DNA of 64,000 bases from Tillandsia leiboldiana. Taxonomy: Eukaryota; Streptophyta; Magnoliopsida; Poales; Bromeliaceae. The notes beneath the pieces were generated by a model, which was not told where the DNA came from, did no database searches, and saw only the letters and a program-made list of their open reading frames with translations. The stretch spans positions 1,767,651-1,831,650 of the forward strand of contig CM055072.1 in assembly GCA_029204045.2 (NCBI GenBank), in the 5' to 3' direction. Shown piece after piece: positions 1 to 11,103 of the stretch. The translations under genes were made by a program, and so were the position numbers. How positions within the stretch are numbered: the stretch's first letter is position 1; each line of letters opens with the position of its first letter.

Positions 1-2262
1 CTAGGTTATTCCGGTATAAGGGTTATTCTGAGGTTAGTTCTATTATTAAGTCTCTTATCCTTATGTCTATTATAAACCGCAGCCTCTCAACTTATTGGGC
101 TCAGTCCAACTTAACTTATTAGTCTTCTACGGCTATTGTTACGAAACGAAAGTTAAATATATTTTAGCCGATAATAAATAACTGCTGACACGAATTTAGA
201 CGTTAGATCAATTGTTGGACTCAGTTATAGTGCTCACGAATTTAGACGTTAGTTCAATTATTGAGTCTTTTACCATTAGATCTTATTTGTGCAGTATTTA
301 GCATCACATTGTGGATCATAAGCGCTAACCAGCTATCCAAAAACACGTGCTGATAGAAATAGCGCATCCATCGCATTCAACGGCGCAGCCAGAGTGCTCA
401 CATGTTTCAACTGGACTCAAACTATCTGGAGGTTAGTTCTATTATTAAGTCTCTTATCCTTATGTCTATTATAAACCGCAGCCTCTCAACTTATTGTGCT
501 CAGTCCAACTTAACTTATTAGTCTTCTGCGGCTATTGTTACGAAACAGAAAGTTAAATATATTTTAGCCGATAATAAATAACTGCCAACACGAATTTAGA
601 CGTTAGTTCAATTGTTGGACTCAGTCATATTCAAGGGCTCAATCATAGTGCTCACGAATTTAAACGTTAGTTCAATTGTTGAGTCTTTTACCATTAGATC
701 TTATTTGTGCAGTATTTAGCATCATATTGTGGATCATGAGCGCTAACCAGCTATCCAATAACACGTGCTGATAGAAAGAGCGCATCCATCACATTCAACG
801 GCGCAGCCACAGTGCTCACATGTTTCAACTTGACTCAAACTATCTGGAGGTTAGTTCTATTATTAAGTCTCTTATCCTCATGTCTATTATAAACCGCAGC
901 CTCTCAACTTATTGGGCTCAGTCCAACTTAATTTATTAGTCTTCTGTGGTTATTGTTACGAAACAAAAAGTTAAATATATTTTAGCCGATAATAAATAAC
1001 TGCCAACACGAATTTAGACGTTAGTTCAATTCTTGGACTCAGTCATATTCAAGGGCTCAGTCATAGTGCTCACGAATTTAGACGTTAGTTCAATTGTTGA
1101 GTCTTTTACCATTAGATCTTATTTATGCAGTATTTAGTATCATATTGTGGATCATAAACGCTAACCAGCTATCCAAAAACATGTGCTGATAGAAAGAGCG
1201 CATCCATCGCATTCAACGGCGCAGCCACATTGCTCACATGTTTCAACTTGACTCAAACTATCTGGAGGTTAGTTCTATTATTAAGTCTCTTATCCTTACA
1301 TCTATTTAAACCGCAGCCTCTCAACTTATTGGGCTCAGTCCAACTTAACTTATTAGTCTTCTGCTGCTATTGTTACGAAACGAAGGTTAAATATATTTTA
1401 GCCGATAATAAATAACTGCCAACACGAATTTAGACGTTAGTTCAATTGTTGGACTCAGTCATATTCAAGGGCTCAGTCATAGTGCTCACGAATTTAAACG
1501 TTAGTTCAATTGTTGAGTCTTTTACCATTAGATCTTATTTATGCAGTATTTAGCATCATATTGTGGATCATAAGCGCTAACCAGCTATCCAAAAACAAGC
1601 GCTGATAGAAAGAGCGCATCCATAGCATTCAACGGCGCAACCACAATGCTCACATGTTTCAACTTGACTCAAACTATCTGGAGGTTAGTTCTATTATTAA
1701 GTCTCTTATCCTTATGTCTATTATAAACCGCAGCCTCTCAACTTATTGGGCTCAGTACAACTTAACTTATTAGTCTTCTGCGGCTATTGTTACGAAACAG
1801 AAAGTTAAATATATTTTAGCCGATAATAAATAACTACCAACACGAATTTAGACGTTAGTTCAATTGTTGGACTCAGTCATATTCAAGGGCTCAGTCATAG
1901 TGCTCACGAATTTAGACGTTAGTTCAATTGTTGAATCTTTTACCATTAGATCTTATTTATGCAGTATTTAGCATCATATTGTGGATCATAAACGCTAACC
2001 AGCTATCCAAAAACACGTGCTGATAGAAAGAGCGCATCCATCGCATTTAGCGGCGCAGCCACAGTGCTCACATGTTTCAACTTGACTCAAACTATCTGGA
2101 GGTTAGTTGTATTATTAAGTCTCTTATCCTTATGTCTATTATAAACCGCAGCCTCTCAACTTATTGGGCTCGGTTCAACTTAACTTATTAGTCTTGTGCG
2201 GCTATTGTTACGAAACAGAAAGTTAAATATATTTTAGTCGATAATAAATAACTGCCAACACT
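1..2262 (-). repeat. Tandem array of ~417-bp units derived from a TRIM LTR
   Basis: The block around the word ctggaggttag recurs at about 427, 844, 1261, 1678 and 2096, giving a period of 417-418 bp; an earlier partial unit starts the window and is shorter because it lacks an internal segment. Read on the - strand, each unit begins TGTTGGCAGTTATTTATTA and can be aligned for roughly 280 bp with the TRIM LTR at 59674-59953 (shared blocks include AGAAGACTAATAAGTT and GGTTAGCGC). About 140 bp more per unit is not in that LTR. The array runs off the left edge of the window, so its full size is unknown. No long coding frame is conserved between units. Confidence 0.9.
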
Positions 2263-2276
2263 GTTAGATACAATTT

Positions 2277-2815
2277 TGGAATAATTGCCTGTGTACTCTT
2301 GAAATCTGAAGAAATATCTGATTTACCCCTCTTATTTTTTCCTTTCCAATATACCCCTCATACGTTCCACCGTTATTAAAAATATTCCTACCGTTTTCCT
2401 TTATTAAGTTAACTAGGGTTAAACTAGAGTTAAATAATAATCGGAGTTGAAAACTATCAGATATACCTATTTTGTCCGGGTTTAGGGTTTAAGGGTTTAG
2501 GGTTTTAGGTTTTAGGGTTTAGGGTTTTTGGGTTTTTGGGTTTTAGGGTTTAGGGTTTAGGGTTTAGGGTTTTAGGGGTTTAGGGTTTAGGATTTAGGGT
2601 TTAGTGTTTAGGGTATATTTGAAAGGGCAAAATAGTAATTTCACACTGATAACGGCAGCTCCAAACGGTACACTAACAGAGTTTAACTTCAGGGGTATTT
2701 TGGAAAGAAGTTGGAACGTCAGAGGGGTAGTTTTAATATTAGTCTTCTAAGAGGGATAAATCTGAAAACAGGAAAATTTTTAGGGGTATATAGAAAATTG
2801 CCCCTACAATTTTTA
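2277..2815 (-). mobile_element. Micron-like MITE with telomere-like core (copy A)
   Basis: The ends are imperfect inverted repeats: GGAATAATTGCCTGTGTAC at the left and, read inward from the right, GGGGCAATTTTCTATATAC. The body matches copies at 37598-38197 and 51479-51922 on the opposite strand, including the block before the core (ctatcagatatacctatttt) and the block after it. Unlike those copies it is not bounded by (TA)n; its left edge abuts the tandem array. No coding capacity. Confidence 0.75.
2477..2616 (+). repeat. Degenerate TTTAGGG telomere-like repeat
   Basis: About 140 bp of TTTAGGG and one-base variants (TTTTAGGG, TTTTTGGG), lying inside a Micron-like element. The surrounding element shows it is an internal core of a transposon and not a chromosome end. 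Confidence 0.85.
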
Positions 2816-3108
2816 TACAATTTTTTCCAACTAAAATATGGAACTCTCCCTTAGTGGAAAAAGTTAAAGAGTTTAAAGGGCTTAGATTTGTGGACACCTC
2901 TTCTTTGTTTTTCTCACAAACTTTGCCTTCTAATTAATACAAACCTTCTTAAATTGTCAACAAATTTTAATTTTAATTTTAATATGAGTAGATCAATTGT
3001 GTGATCCCTTCATAAAAAGACTTTTGTGGGACTTAGCTTTGTAAACTCTCCTCCTTGTTTTTATCATGGGACATCTTTGTATTACCTATAATTTTTAATT
3101 TAATAATT

Positions 3109-3499
3109 GGCTAAATTACAGAAAACTTTTGTGTAATATTCCGTTTTTTCACTTTGCCCCCCTGTCTTTTAAAAACTTACATTTTGCCCCATCGTAATTA
3201 CCGAATTATTTTTAGGGGGCAACGGCGTTAACGGAGGAGGTAAATTGACGAAAATGTCCTTACCTTATATTAGAGGGAAAAGGTCATGGAGGGAAGAGAA
3301 AGTGGTTTAGACTTATTTTCCGCCATTTTTTAAGGGTATTTTGGGTATATCCAATAATATTTTTAAAAAAACTGACGGCTCACTCACGAAATGGTGACGG
3401 TGTTTCGGTAATTATAAGAAGGCAAAATATAGACTTTTAAAAGACAGGGGGTAAAATAAAAAAACAAAATATTATAAGAGAATTTTCTGTAATTTAGCC
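3109..3499. mobile_element. MULE-type MITE with 9-bp target duplication
   Basis: Terminal inverted repeats start GGCTAAATTACAGAAAA on the left and the reverse complement of the same word closes the element. A perfect 9-bp direct repeat TTAATAATT flanks it (3100-3108 and 3500-3508), the size typical of Mutator-like elements. It is 391 bp with no coding frame. A second copy is at 40218-40668. Confidence 0.85.
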
Positions 3500-4000
3500 T
3501 TAATAATTTTAATTTGTGAGAGGGGGCCGCAAAGTCGATTTCGATTATATCCATCAAATTTTATTTCTTGGATTTAGTAACGCGAATTCGATTGTCAAAT
3601 TAAATTTTACTGGCTAAGAAAGTTGATTGGTGAATAAAAAAATATTATAAATATTTTTAAGAAATTAATTGAAGAAAATATAAAAAATATTTATGATCGT
3701 GTTTTGCTTGCAGCTCAGCAGATTTTGATAGAAATATCAACGGTCAAATTTAGAGTGAGATTTCAATCCAAAAATTAAAATATATAAATTAAGGCTTTTT
3801 GAATTTTAGTTTTTTTGTAAATATCGAAATTCTCAATTTCCACGATGAGATTCTTTAAATTTTATAAAATAATGAAAAAAAAAGATACAACTAGTGAAAT
3901 GATATACACCTTTATATAAATATAATGTAACATTTATTCGTATTCGGATCAGATTCAAATTCATGTCGGGTGCGGATAAAGTCCATATCTTATTCATTTA

Positions 4001-4714
4001 GCTGCATTTTGTTCGGGGATAAGAAAAAATTTAGTTATACCGGGGATAGGTATAAGTTACGGTATTAGCAGTAACTAGTGTAAATTTCTGTTTGGTTGGG
4101 TTTAAGAGTTATACCGGGTATAAAAAAAATTATGTTTGATAAGTTAAAAAGGAATAAGAAGAATAAAGAGGACTAAAATTTTAATTTATGATTAAAATTT
4201 TATTGATATGATTTTAAATATTTAATTTAAAATATTTATTAAAAAAATTATTAAAATTTATATTTTACTTATATATAAAAAAAATTATTAAAAAAATTTA
4301 TCATATAATTTATTAAAATTATATGATAAATTATTAAAAATTAAAGTTAAAAATTTTAAAAGCTATAAAATTTAAAAATTTATAAATATTAAAATTTTAA
4401 TTTTAATTGTCTTAAATAATTAGTTAATTATCTTAAATACTTAAATAATTAGTTAATAAAATAATTAAAATAATTAAAATATTAGATTAATTAAAAAGTT
4501 AAAACAATAATTAAAATTATATTAATTTAATTAAGCTTATTCTCAAATGGGAACAAGCCTTGTTCCAAAAAAAGGCTGAAATAGTAATTCCAGTCTTATA
4601 CGAGCTTATTTCAGAAAGACGAAAACAGCTGTTCCAATCCGACCTTAATTGCGTTTGGGTATAACTAGGGGGGATAAGCTCTTATCCCCCTAGTTCTCGT
4701 TACCAAATGAGGTC
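4001..4714. mobile_element. Tourist-like (PIF/Harbinger) MITE, TSD TTA
   Basis: The element begins GCTGCATTTTGTTCGGGGAT and ends in an imperfect complement, with a 3-bp duplication TTA on each side (3998-4000, 4715-4717). The interior is very AT-rich with no coding frame. Related copies lie at 42373, 29726, 19979 and 21459. Confidence 0.75.
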
Positions 4715-5637
4715 TTAGTATCCAATAAAACTTTCTCATTTGGTTTCTGATGCTGATAAAATTTTTGGGCATCTGTACCCACTAACATACCTAGACTCCG
4801 AGTTTTAACTTCACTCGTGCGTTCGATTTACGAGTTCGTCATGAATTTGCCAACACGAGTTAAACCTAATAACGATTTCCGAGCAAAAATAACAACACCA
4901 TTTAATTTGGTAAATTTTCAAAAAGTGGAGGAGAATTTCCTGGAACTTGCACTGCACCACAAACCCAAGCATTTAGTACAAATTTTTTTTAAAAAAATAA
5001 AAATAAAAAATAAAAAATTGAAACAGTTCAAAAAGTTAGGATAAATTTGGAATGTTTCAAGTAATTTAAAAAACCAATGCATAATTTATTCTCTATCTCA
5101 CACAAAGGCCAAGAATTAAAATGAGTACAATATTGAAAAATTAGAAGGTACCTAAAAGGACTATTGTGCAAATTAAGTGAATTGCGAGGAAAATGCTTAA
5201 TGCACCGTAAGTGTAACGCGGTATCCTATTCAAATTTCAGGGGTAAAAAGGTAAATTCACGGGTAATAATTAAATTTATAGTCCTTGTACTATCTGGACG
5301 TTACAACTTAATCCGTTTACATTTTAAATAAATGTTTTTTTTTTATCCTGACAATATTTTTAAATATAATTTAAATAAATAATAAAAATTAAGGGTTTAA
5401 TTGTAAAAATATTTTTAAAGAAATCAGGGAAAGGTTGTAGACCAATAGTGCAATTAACCCCCTCTGTACATGGAGCGATAAAATAATTATTTTACAGAAA
5501 AATTTATATTATATTAATTTTTATGGTCTGAAATAAACTGCAAAAAAAAATGTACATTAACTAAATTAAAAAAAATAAAAGTTCAGGGACTAACGTACAA
5601 TTTACTACATCCGCCACCGTAGTCCTGTGTTCACGGA
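4715..5637. other. Gene-free AT-rich stretch
   Basis: No conserved domain or splice structure is visible. The only open frame (4817-5044) ends in a lysine-rich low-complexity run and looks accidental. Segments near 5270-5600 resemble decayed MITE ends. Confidence 0.5.
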
Positions 5638-5654
5638 GAACACAGGGAGCTGTT

Positions 5655-5880
5655 ACAGGACATGGACACGTGTTCGTATCCAAATGGGCCACAAAGCTGT
5701 ACGCTGTTCAAATGAAAAAGAATTCACATGGACACGTGTTCGTATATAATTGGACAAAATTGCTGTACGCTGTGTAAATGAAACAGGTGATTTCCGTTCA
5801 ATGCTCCAATGCGTGTTTCGAAAAGATCACGCCGCCCCTTTGTCGTGTAGTGCTTTTTAACGTGGGCGCGCGCCACGTGG
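5655..5880 (+). promoter_or_regulatory. Three G-boxes, two inside a direct repeat
   Basis: CACGTG occurs at 5667-5672, 5733-5738 and 5874-5879. The first two lie in a duplicated segment of about 66 bp (catggacacgtgttcgtat, then gctgtacgctgt and aaatgaaa). G-boxes bind bZIP and bHLH factors. No gene start is recognisable nearby, so regulatory function is only possible. A poly(T) run of about 60 bp follows at 5934-5996. Confidence 0.4.
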
Positions 5881-5958
5881 CCCAATCAAATACCGTTATT
5901 ATTTTGTGGGCCCCAAAAGTGATCCAACCAAACTCTTTTTTTTTTTTTCTTTTTTTTT

Positions 5959-5995
<37 letters not shown>

Positions 5996-5996
5996 C

Positions 5997-6960
5997 ATCC
6001 AAGTTAAATTTCACCATTTATTCTCAACCTTTATTTTAATTTATTTATATATTTTTTATTTTTTATAATTAATTTTTCTAAAATAATTTTTTTTACTTTA
6101 ATTAAGATTTTATAATTCAAAATAAAATATTATTAATTCTAAAAAAAATACTATGGGAGTACCAAATCTTACTATTTGATAATTATTTTTTTAAGTAAAT
6201 ACTACTTTTAAAATTTTAATTAAAATAAATAATAAATATGAGACATTTAATTATAATAAATTAAATATTTCGGACCGAAATAAAATATCAGATAATTAGT
6301 GGGGTCCAATGGTTTTTATTTAATACGATATTTATCGTAATTTTGGCCATTATAAAGTGAATATAATCACAAAACAAAATTTATTTTTTGTTAAATTTAG
6401 TAATTAAAATAAATTATTTGTGAAAGAGCTAAAGTTCAAAGGGTTATATTTTATCCATTAAAAATAATATGCAGCTAATTCATCTGAAAACTTATGTTAT
6501 TAATAATTAATTTTGTAATTTTATTAAATATTTATTTTTAATAATATTAATTTTAATGTTGTAGTTCTCTTCTTTATTTTTAATCTATCAAAAAAATTAA
6601 GTGCTTTTTTTTTGTATTTTTGGAGTTCCTTTTAGCTCTCAAAAAAAAAAATACTATTTGTACCCTCTAAAAGGGTCTTAGAGAGCTTCTGATATGCTGT
6701 CACGTGTTAATTATATTTTCATTCAATAATTTATTTATTATTTTTAATGCTAAAATTTTAAAAACTATAGAAGAAATAATTATAAATTTTAAACAGAAAT
6801 AAAATTAATATGTGATAATAGATAGGAATGTTGTTAACAAAATGTCACTAAACAACTCTCACTATTTTTTCTAAGAACTTCATATACTTAAAATCATATT
6901 TAACAGTGTGGATCGTTGATTTAAATATCCTAAAATCGAAAATTGGACTATTATCAATAG
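5997..6960. other. Gene-free AT-rich stretch
   Basis: Homopolymer-rich A/T sequence with no credible coding exon, RNA gene or intact transposon ends. Confidence 0.5.
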
Positions 6961-6968
6961 TATAGAAG

Positions 6969-7085
<117 letters not shown>

Positions 7086-7156
7086 AAAATACTACTTGTA
7101 CACCCCTATTTGGGGTGTACATCACACACCCCAAATGCTCTATATATATATATATA

Positions 7157-7354
7157 CATTTATGCTATTAAGTTTTTAGCCATTGGATTAAGAGATGTGC
7201 AGCTAGAATGATAGTGACCCATATGATTTAGTGGGTAGTTGGAGAAATAGTATGATCTAACGGATGAAAATGATTAAAGGGGTAGATCTAACAGCTAAAA
7301 ACTTGGTAGCACCAAGTATTCGATGCTATCGATAACATAGTAGCCCGACTATAT
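7157..7354 (+). mobile_element. CTACTATG-family MITE, left end lost
   Basis: The right end is the terminal repeat of this family (cgataacatagtagcc) followed by (TA)n. The interior matches copies at 10041, 37135, 37325 and 38793 (shared words: agatctaacag, tagtgggtag, tggagaaatag). The left end runs into a short (TA)n tract without the full terminal repeat. Confidence 0.65.
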
Positions 7355-7364
7355 ATATATATAT

Positions 7365-7905
7365 ATACACATCTCATGTACTATTGAAAGTACATAGGTT
7401 TTTGTGCTTATAAATTATTTTTAATAATAAGACATCTATTTGACGATCGGCTCCGTCAAGTATGATCTATACTATTAAAACTATTTAGAAACCAAATTTT
7501 ATAATTTTTCAACATCATGTACTAAGCGATCAGAGGATCTAAAAAATGATAATTTTATCGGCTGATGTGATACGTTTGCAAGTTCAACGGAGTAGAACAA
7601 TCCAAATTACTTAAAAATTTAATAGAAAATTCTACTTAACATCAAGAGTGAGATCAAAATTTTTGATTTGAAATTTATGTCTTTTATCACTATTTTTTTT
7701 GAGATTTTTATTTTCAGCTGTTCATTTTGGACTACTCGTTTACTACGCAAATGAAATAAAAAAATTATAAAATTTGGTTTCTAAATAGTTCTAACATTAT
7801 AAATCAAGTCTAACAGAATCGATCGCTAAATCGGATATCCCATCATTAAAAATAATTTATAAACACGGAGGTCTCCATACTTTCCAAAACATAGAAGCCT
7901 CTATC
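7365..7905. mobile_element. Long-TIR foldback element (fam3)
   Basis: The first and last ~90 bp are imperfect inverted complements (acataggtttttgtgcttat at the left; ataaacacggaggtctccat at the right). Related copies lie at 8650-10020 (interrupted), 36705-37140 and 39045-39540. No coding frame. Confidence 0.7.
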
Positions 7906-8459
7906 TCTATCTCACTCTCTCTTACTCTCTCTTTATATATACTAGTAAAGGAGCCCGCACTTCGCAGCGGGTAGAAAATATAAAAATAATTAATAATATT
8001 AAAATATTAAATATTTTTTATGTATCTCATTTGTCATATCCATCAAAGTCTCTTAAATAATGGCGGTGGGAATAAGCCCCATGACGTCTTCATCAACGAA
8101 GGTGATAGTAAAGATGGCGACAATCCCTTCGATTGATGCGGAGGGAAAAAGATAGGAAAGGAAGTATTATGATGAATTACTTTGAGATAAAAATTACAGA
8201 CTTAAGCATTTCGCCTAGCCAAAGCTCGTGCGGCATTCGCTTTCCTGCTCGAAAAGTGCAAGGCTTGCTCTTCGTTTGCTAGCTCGGACCTTCGTGCCCT
8301 ATGACTAAGTTCAAAAACAGAGAAAAGAGAAAGAGTATAGATTTCGCAGAAAATCTAAGTACTCTATTATTTAGAAAATAAAAACTATAAGATACAACTC
8401 TCTCTGGAGTACAATAAAATATAGAGGGTGAAATAGATATTAATAGTATAGTAGTTTAG

Positions 8460-8460
<1 letters not shown>

Positions 8461-8550
<90 letters not shown>
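8461..8550. repeat. (TA)n microsatellite
   Basis: 45 perfect TA units, directly followed by a truncated CTACTATG-family MITE (8551 to about 8640). Confidence 0.97.
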
Positions 8551-8554
<4 letters not shown>

Positions 8555-8649
8555 CTAGACTACTATACTATTAATAGCACCAAGTTATTTTGCTCTTAAG
8601 TTTTTGACCCTTGGATAAAATGATGTGTGGTTAGGCTTGTGTGTTTTTA

Positions 8650-10020
8650 AAATCATGAAGGCCTCAGTGCTCCCAAATTGTTTTCAATGTTGAGACTTTC
8701 TAATGGATGATTGACTTAGTTAAAGTTGATTTATAATATTTAAAAGGCCTAATTTTTTTTTTTTTTCATGATTTTTTAATATCATTTGCCTAATGTTCAA
8801 AGGGGTTCAAAATCAATAATTTTAATGATTGTGGTAAGTCGTTTGCAAGTTTAACGATATAGTAGTATTCAAATCATGTAAAATTTTTTATTTGAAATTT
8901 ATGTATTTTATCACTATTTTTTAATGAGATTTTTTTATTTTCAGCCATTTTGGAACTATTTATTTACTAGGTGTTGAAATAAAAAATTTTCGTCACCTAA
9001 GGAAGTGACACGTGGTGTATACCATCGACTAAGGGCATCAGCCAATAAGAGAAGCGGCCGACAAAGGGTGTAGTCCTATCCGGGACCAACTTCGGCCGAA
9101 GGCAAATATCAGACCGCCTTAGTCGAACGACGAAAATAGCGGAGTCAGAGTCAACCCTCGGCTGCTCGAGCCGCAGAAGGAAAAGCCTTGGAAAGAAAGA
9201 GTACGAGATTTGGGCGCAAATCTCGTAACAGACTCCGGAACGGCAAGCAGTGCTCAGAATTGGAAAGCGCTGAAGATCACGCTTCGGCGCGCCAATTAGG
9301 GGATGCACCTAGATGAAAAAACGATTGTTTTCCTATTGAGGAAAATCGACTGAAAAGGAAGTAGTTGAGAAAATTACGTTTAGTCCCCTTAAATTGTGCC
9401 ATTTATTACAATCGGCGGTTATACACATAGTTCGAAAATGTATAAATAAACGAATCATCGAAGGAAAAAGGGTCCTGCAATCTCGTAAGCCAGGACCACC
9501 TCATGTTTTTTCATATCTTTATTGCTTTTCTATATTGATTTATCGTATTTCCTAGGAGTAGATTAATTGTAATTGGCTACTTGTTATTTTTGTAACCTCA
9601 TATTTCCACTCAATTCAATCCCCATAATCGACTCTTTAGCTGTTTATTTTTTGGCACATTTTTGCCTCTCTCTCAATCTTTATATCTCGATTCGGCTATC
9701 CTAAGCCGGGCGGTCGCGAGAAGTTATTGAGAAGAACCTGGGCGAGCAGATCCTTCCTCAGCCTGATCGTTTGATCCATTGGCACGTGACACATCACATC
9801 CAAAGGGTCAATCCTCCGGGGCCGATCGACGGTCGGCGCGGCGTTTTCGGCCCCAACACTTGGCAAATGAAGTCAAAAAATTATGAAATTTGGTTTATAA
9901 ATAGTTTTAACATTGTAGATCAAGTCTAACAGAATCGATCGCTAAATCGAATATCCCATTATTGAAAACAATTTATAAACACGGAGGTCTCTGTACTTTT
10001 CAAAGTATTGAAGCCTCTCT
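8650..10020. mobile_element. Long-TIR foldback element split by a solo LTR
   Basis: The two halves (to 8971 and from 9859) together match the uninterrupted copy at 7365-7905; the break falls at the tttacta/caaatga site of that copy. The inserted piece is the 887-bp solo LTR listed separately, so this foldback element is the older insertion. Confidence 0.75.
8972..9858. mobile_element. Solo LTR, 887 bp
   Basis: It begins TGTTGAAAT and ends CCCCAACA, the TG...CA ends of a retroviral-type LTR, flanked by a near-matching 5-bp duplication (CTAGG at 8967-8971, CTTGG at 9859-9863). A TATA-like element (gtataaataa) lies near 9440, as expected for the LTR promoter. It is far more GC-rich than its surroundings. 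No internal domain or second LTR is present, so it is the product of LTR-LTR recombination. The superfamily is not determinable from the LTR. Confidence 0.8.
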
Positions 10021-10040
10021 CTTTCTCTCTCTCTATATAT

Positions 10041-10267
10041 AATTGAGGTTCTATGATTTTAAAAGTACCAATTCATCGGTGTTTATAGGTTTTTAGCCTT
10101 TGGATGAATGTATGCACGGTTAAAATAATAGTGGGCCCCGTAGATTTAATAGGCAGTTGGTGGAATAATATGATGTAAGAGGTAAAACTAGTTAAAATAA
10201 TAGATCTAACGATAGAAAAATTACAAACCAATTGTTTAGTGCTTTTACAAGTATAATACCCGGACTA
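10041..10267 (+). mobile_element. CTACTATG-family MITE, diverged
   Basis: Internal words gtgggccccgtagattta and agatctaac match the copies at 37135 and 38793; it ends cccggactacatatata. Confidence 0.55.
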
Positions 10268-10298
10268 CATATATATGGATTTTTTTTTTTTTTTTTTG

Positions 10299-10578
10299 CA
10301 TTTAGCCCTCTAAAAAATTTTATTTTTAAAAATATTTCTATAAAATTTAAATTTGCAAAAATAATACTATGCTTGCCACGCGAGCGGGCTGGGCGGTAGG
10401 GTGGACCTTAAGTTGAACACGGTGAATGATTAAAAAATCAGTCACCGTGTTTAACTTAAGCTCCACCTCATTGCTCGCCAGTGTGTGCAGCGCCCATGTG
10501 GAGGTATAGAGCCATTTTTATAAATTTAATTTTTGTAAAATTATTTCCACAAATAAAATTTTTCACAAGACTAAATAC
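10299..10578. mobile_element. Foldback MITE with a GC-rich hairpin centre
   Basis: The ends are complementary over about 80 bp (gcatttagccctctaaaaaa left; ttcacaagactaaatac right). The centre holds a strong stem: 10400-10425 pairs with 10442-10467 with about two mismatches over 26 bp and a 16-base loop. It lies about 0.5 kb upstream of the CBP60 start codon. Confidence 0.7.
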
Positions 10579-10602
10579 AAAAAAAAGAAAAAAGAGAAAA
10601 AA

Positions 10603-10605
<3 letters not shown>

Positions 10606-10675
<70 letters not shown>
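10606..10675. repeat. (TA)n microsatellite upstream of CBP60
   Basis: 35 perfect TA units about 430 bp before the CBP60 start codon, between a foldback MITE and the CT-rich leader. Confidence 0.97.
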
Positions 10676-10679
<4 letters not shown>

Positions 10680-10744
10680 CAATATTAATTTATGCAATAA
10701 TTAATTAATTAAAATTAAAAAGCACCAATAAAAACTCATAAAAA

Positions 10745-10804
10745 CACACACTCTCTTTCTATATTTATTTCTCTCTCTATGACAAGTCTCAGCCGCCGAA
10801 GCTC

Positions 10805-10842
<38 letters not shown>

Positions 10843-11103
10843 TCCATCTCGATCGATCGATACCCTACCTCTCTTTTTTGATCGATCGTGTTGCTTGGAT
10901 TCGTCGCAAAATCCTGGTAATCCCTCTCTCTCTATGTGCGTGTGAATTTTCTCGATTTCTTGATCGGATTGGTTTTTGGGGAGGTGGAGTTAGGGTTTCT
11001 TTGACGATCCGGTGATTTTTTTTGTTTTTTTGGATTCAGATCGGGGAAGGGAGTTGAGATCTAGGGTTTTGGGCGTTTTTGTGGCTGGTGAGAGGCGGCA
11101 ACA
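10745..11103 (+). promoter_or_regulatory. CBP60 leader with (CT)n and possible 5'UTR intron
   Basis: A pyrimidine-rich strand with (CT)15 at 10811-10840 is typical of plant 5' leaders. A donor-like site (CTG|GTAATC) at 10917 and an acceptor-like site (attcag|ATC) ending at 11039 could bound a 5'UTR intron. The transcription start was not identified; both points are inference. Confidence 0.5.

Noticed and set aside
1..2262. CRISPR-like array from regular spacing.
   Set aside because: Whole ~417-bp units are repeated with no unique spacers, and the sequence is plant nuclear DNA.
2477..2616. A true interstitial telomere or chromosome-end relic.
   Set aside because: The tract is the core of a Micron-like element whose other copies lack it; repeats are also degenerate.
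8997..9308. A 103-codon frame on the - strand.
   Set aside because: It lies wholly within the solo LTR and shows no domain.
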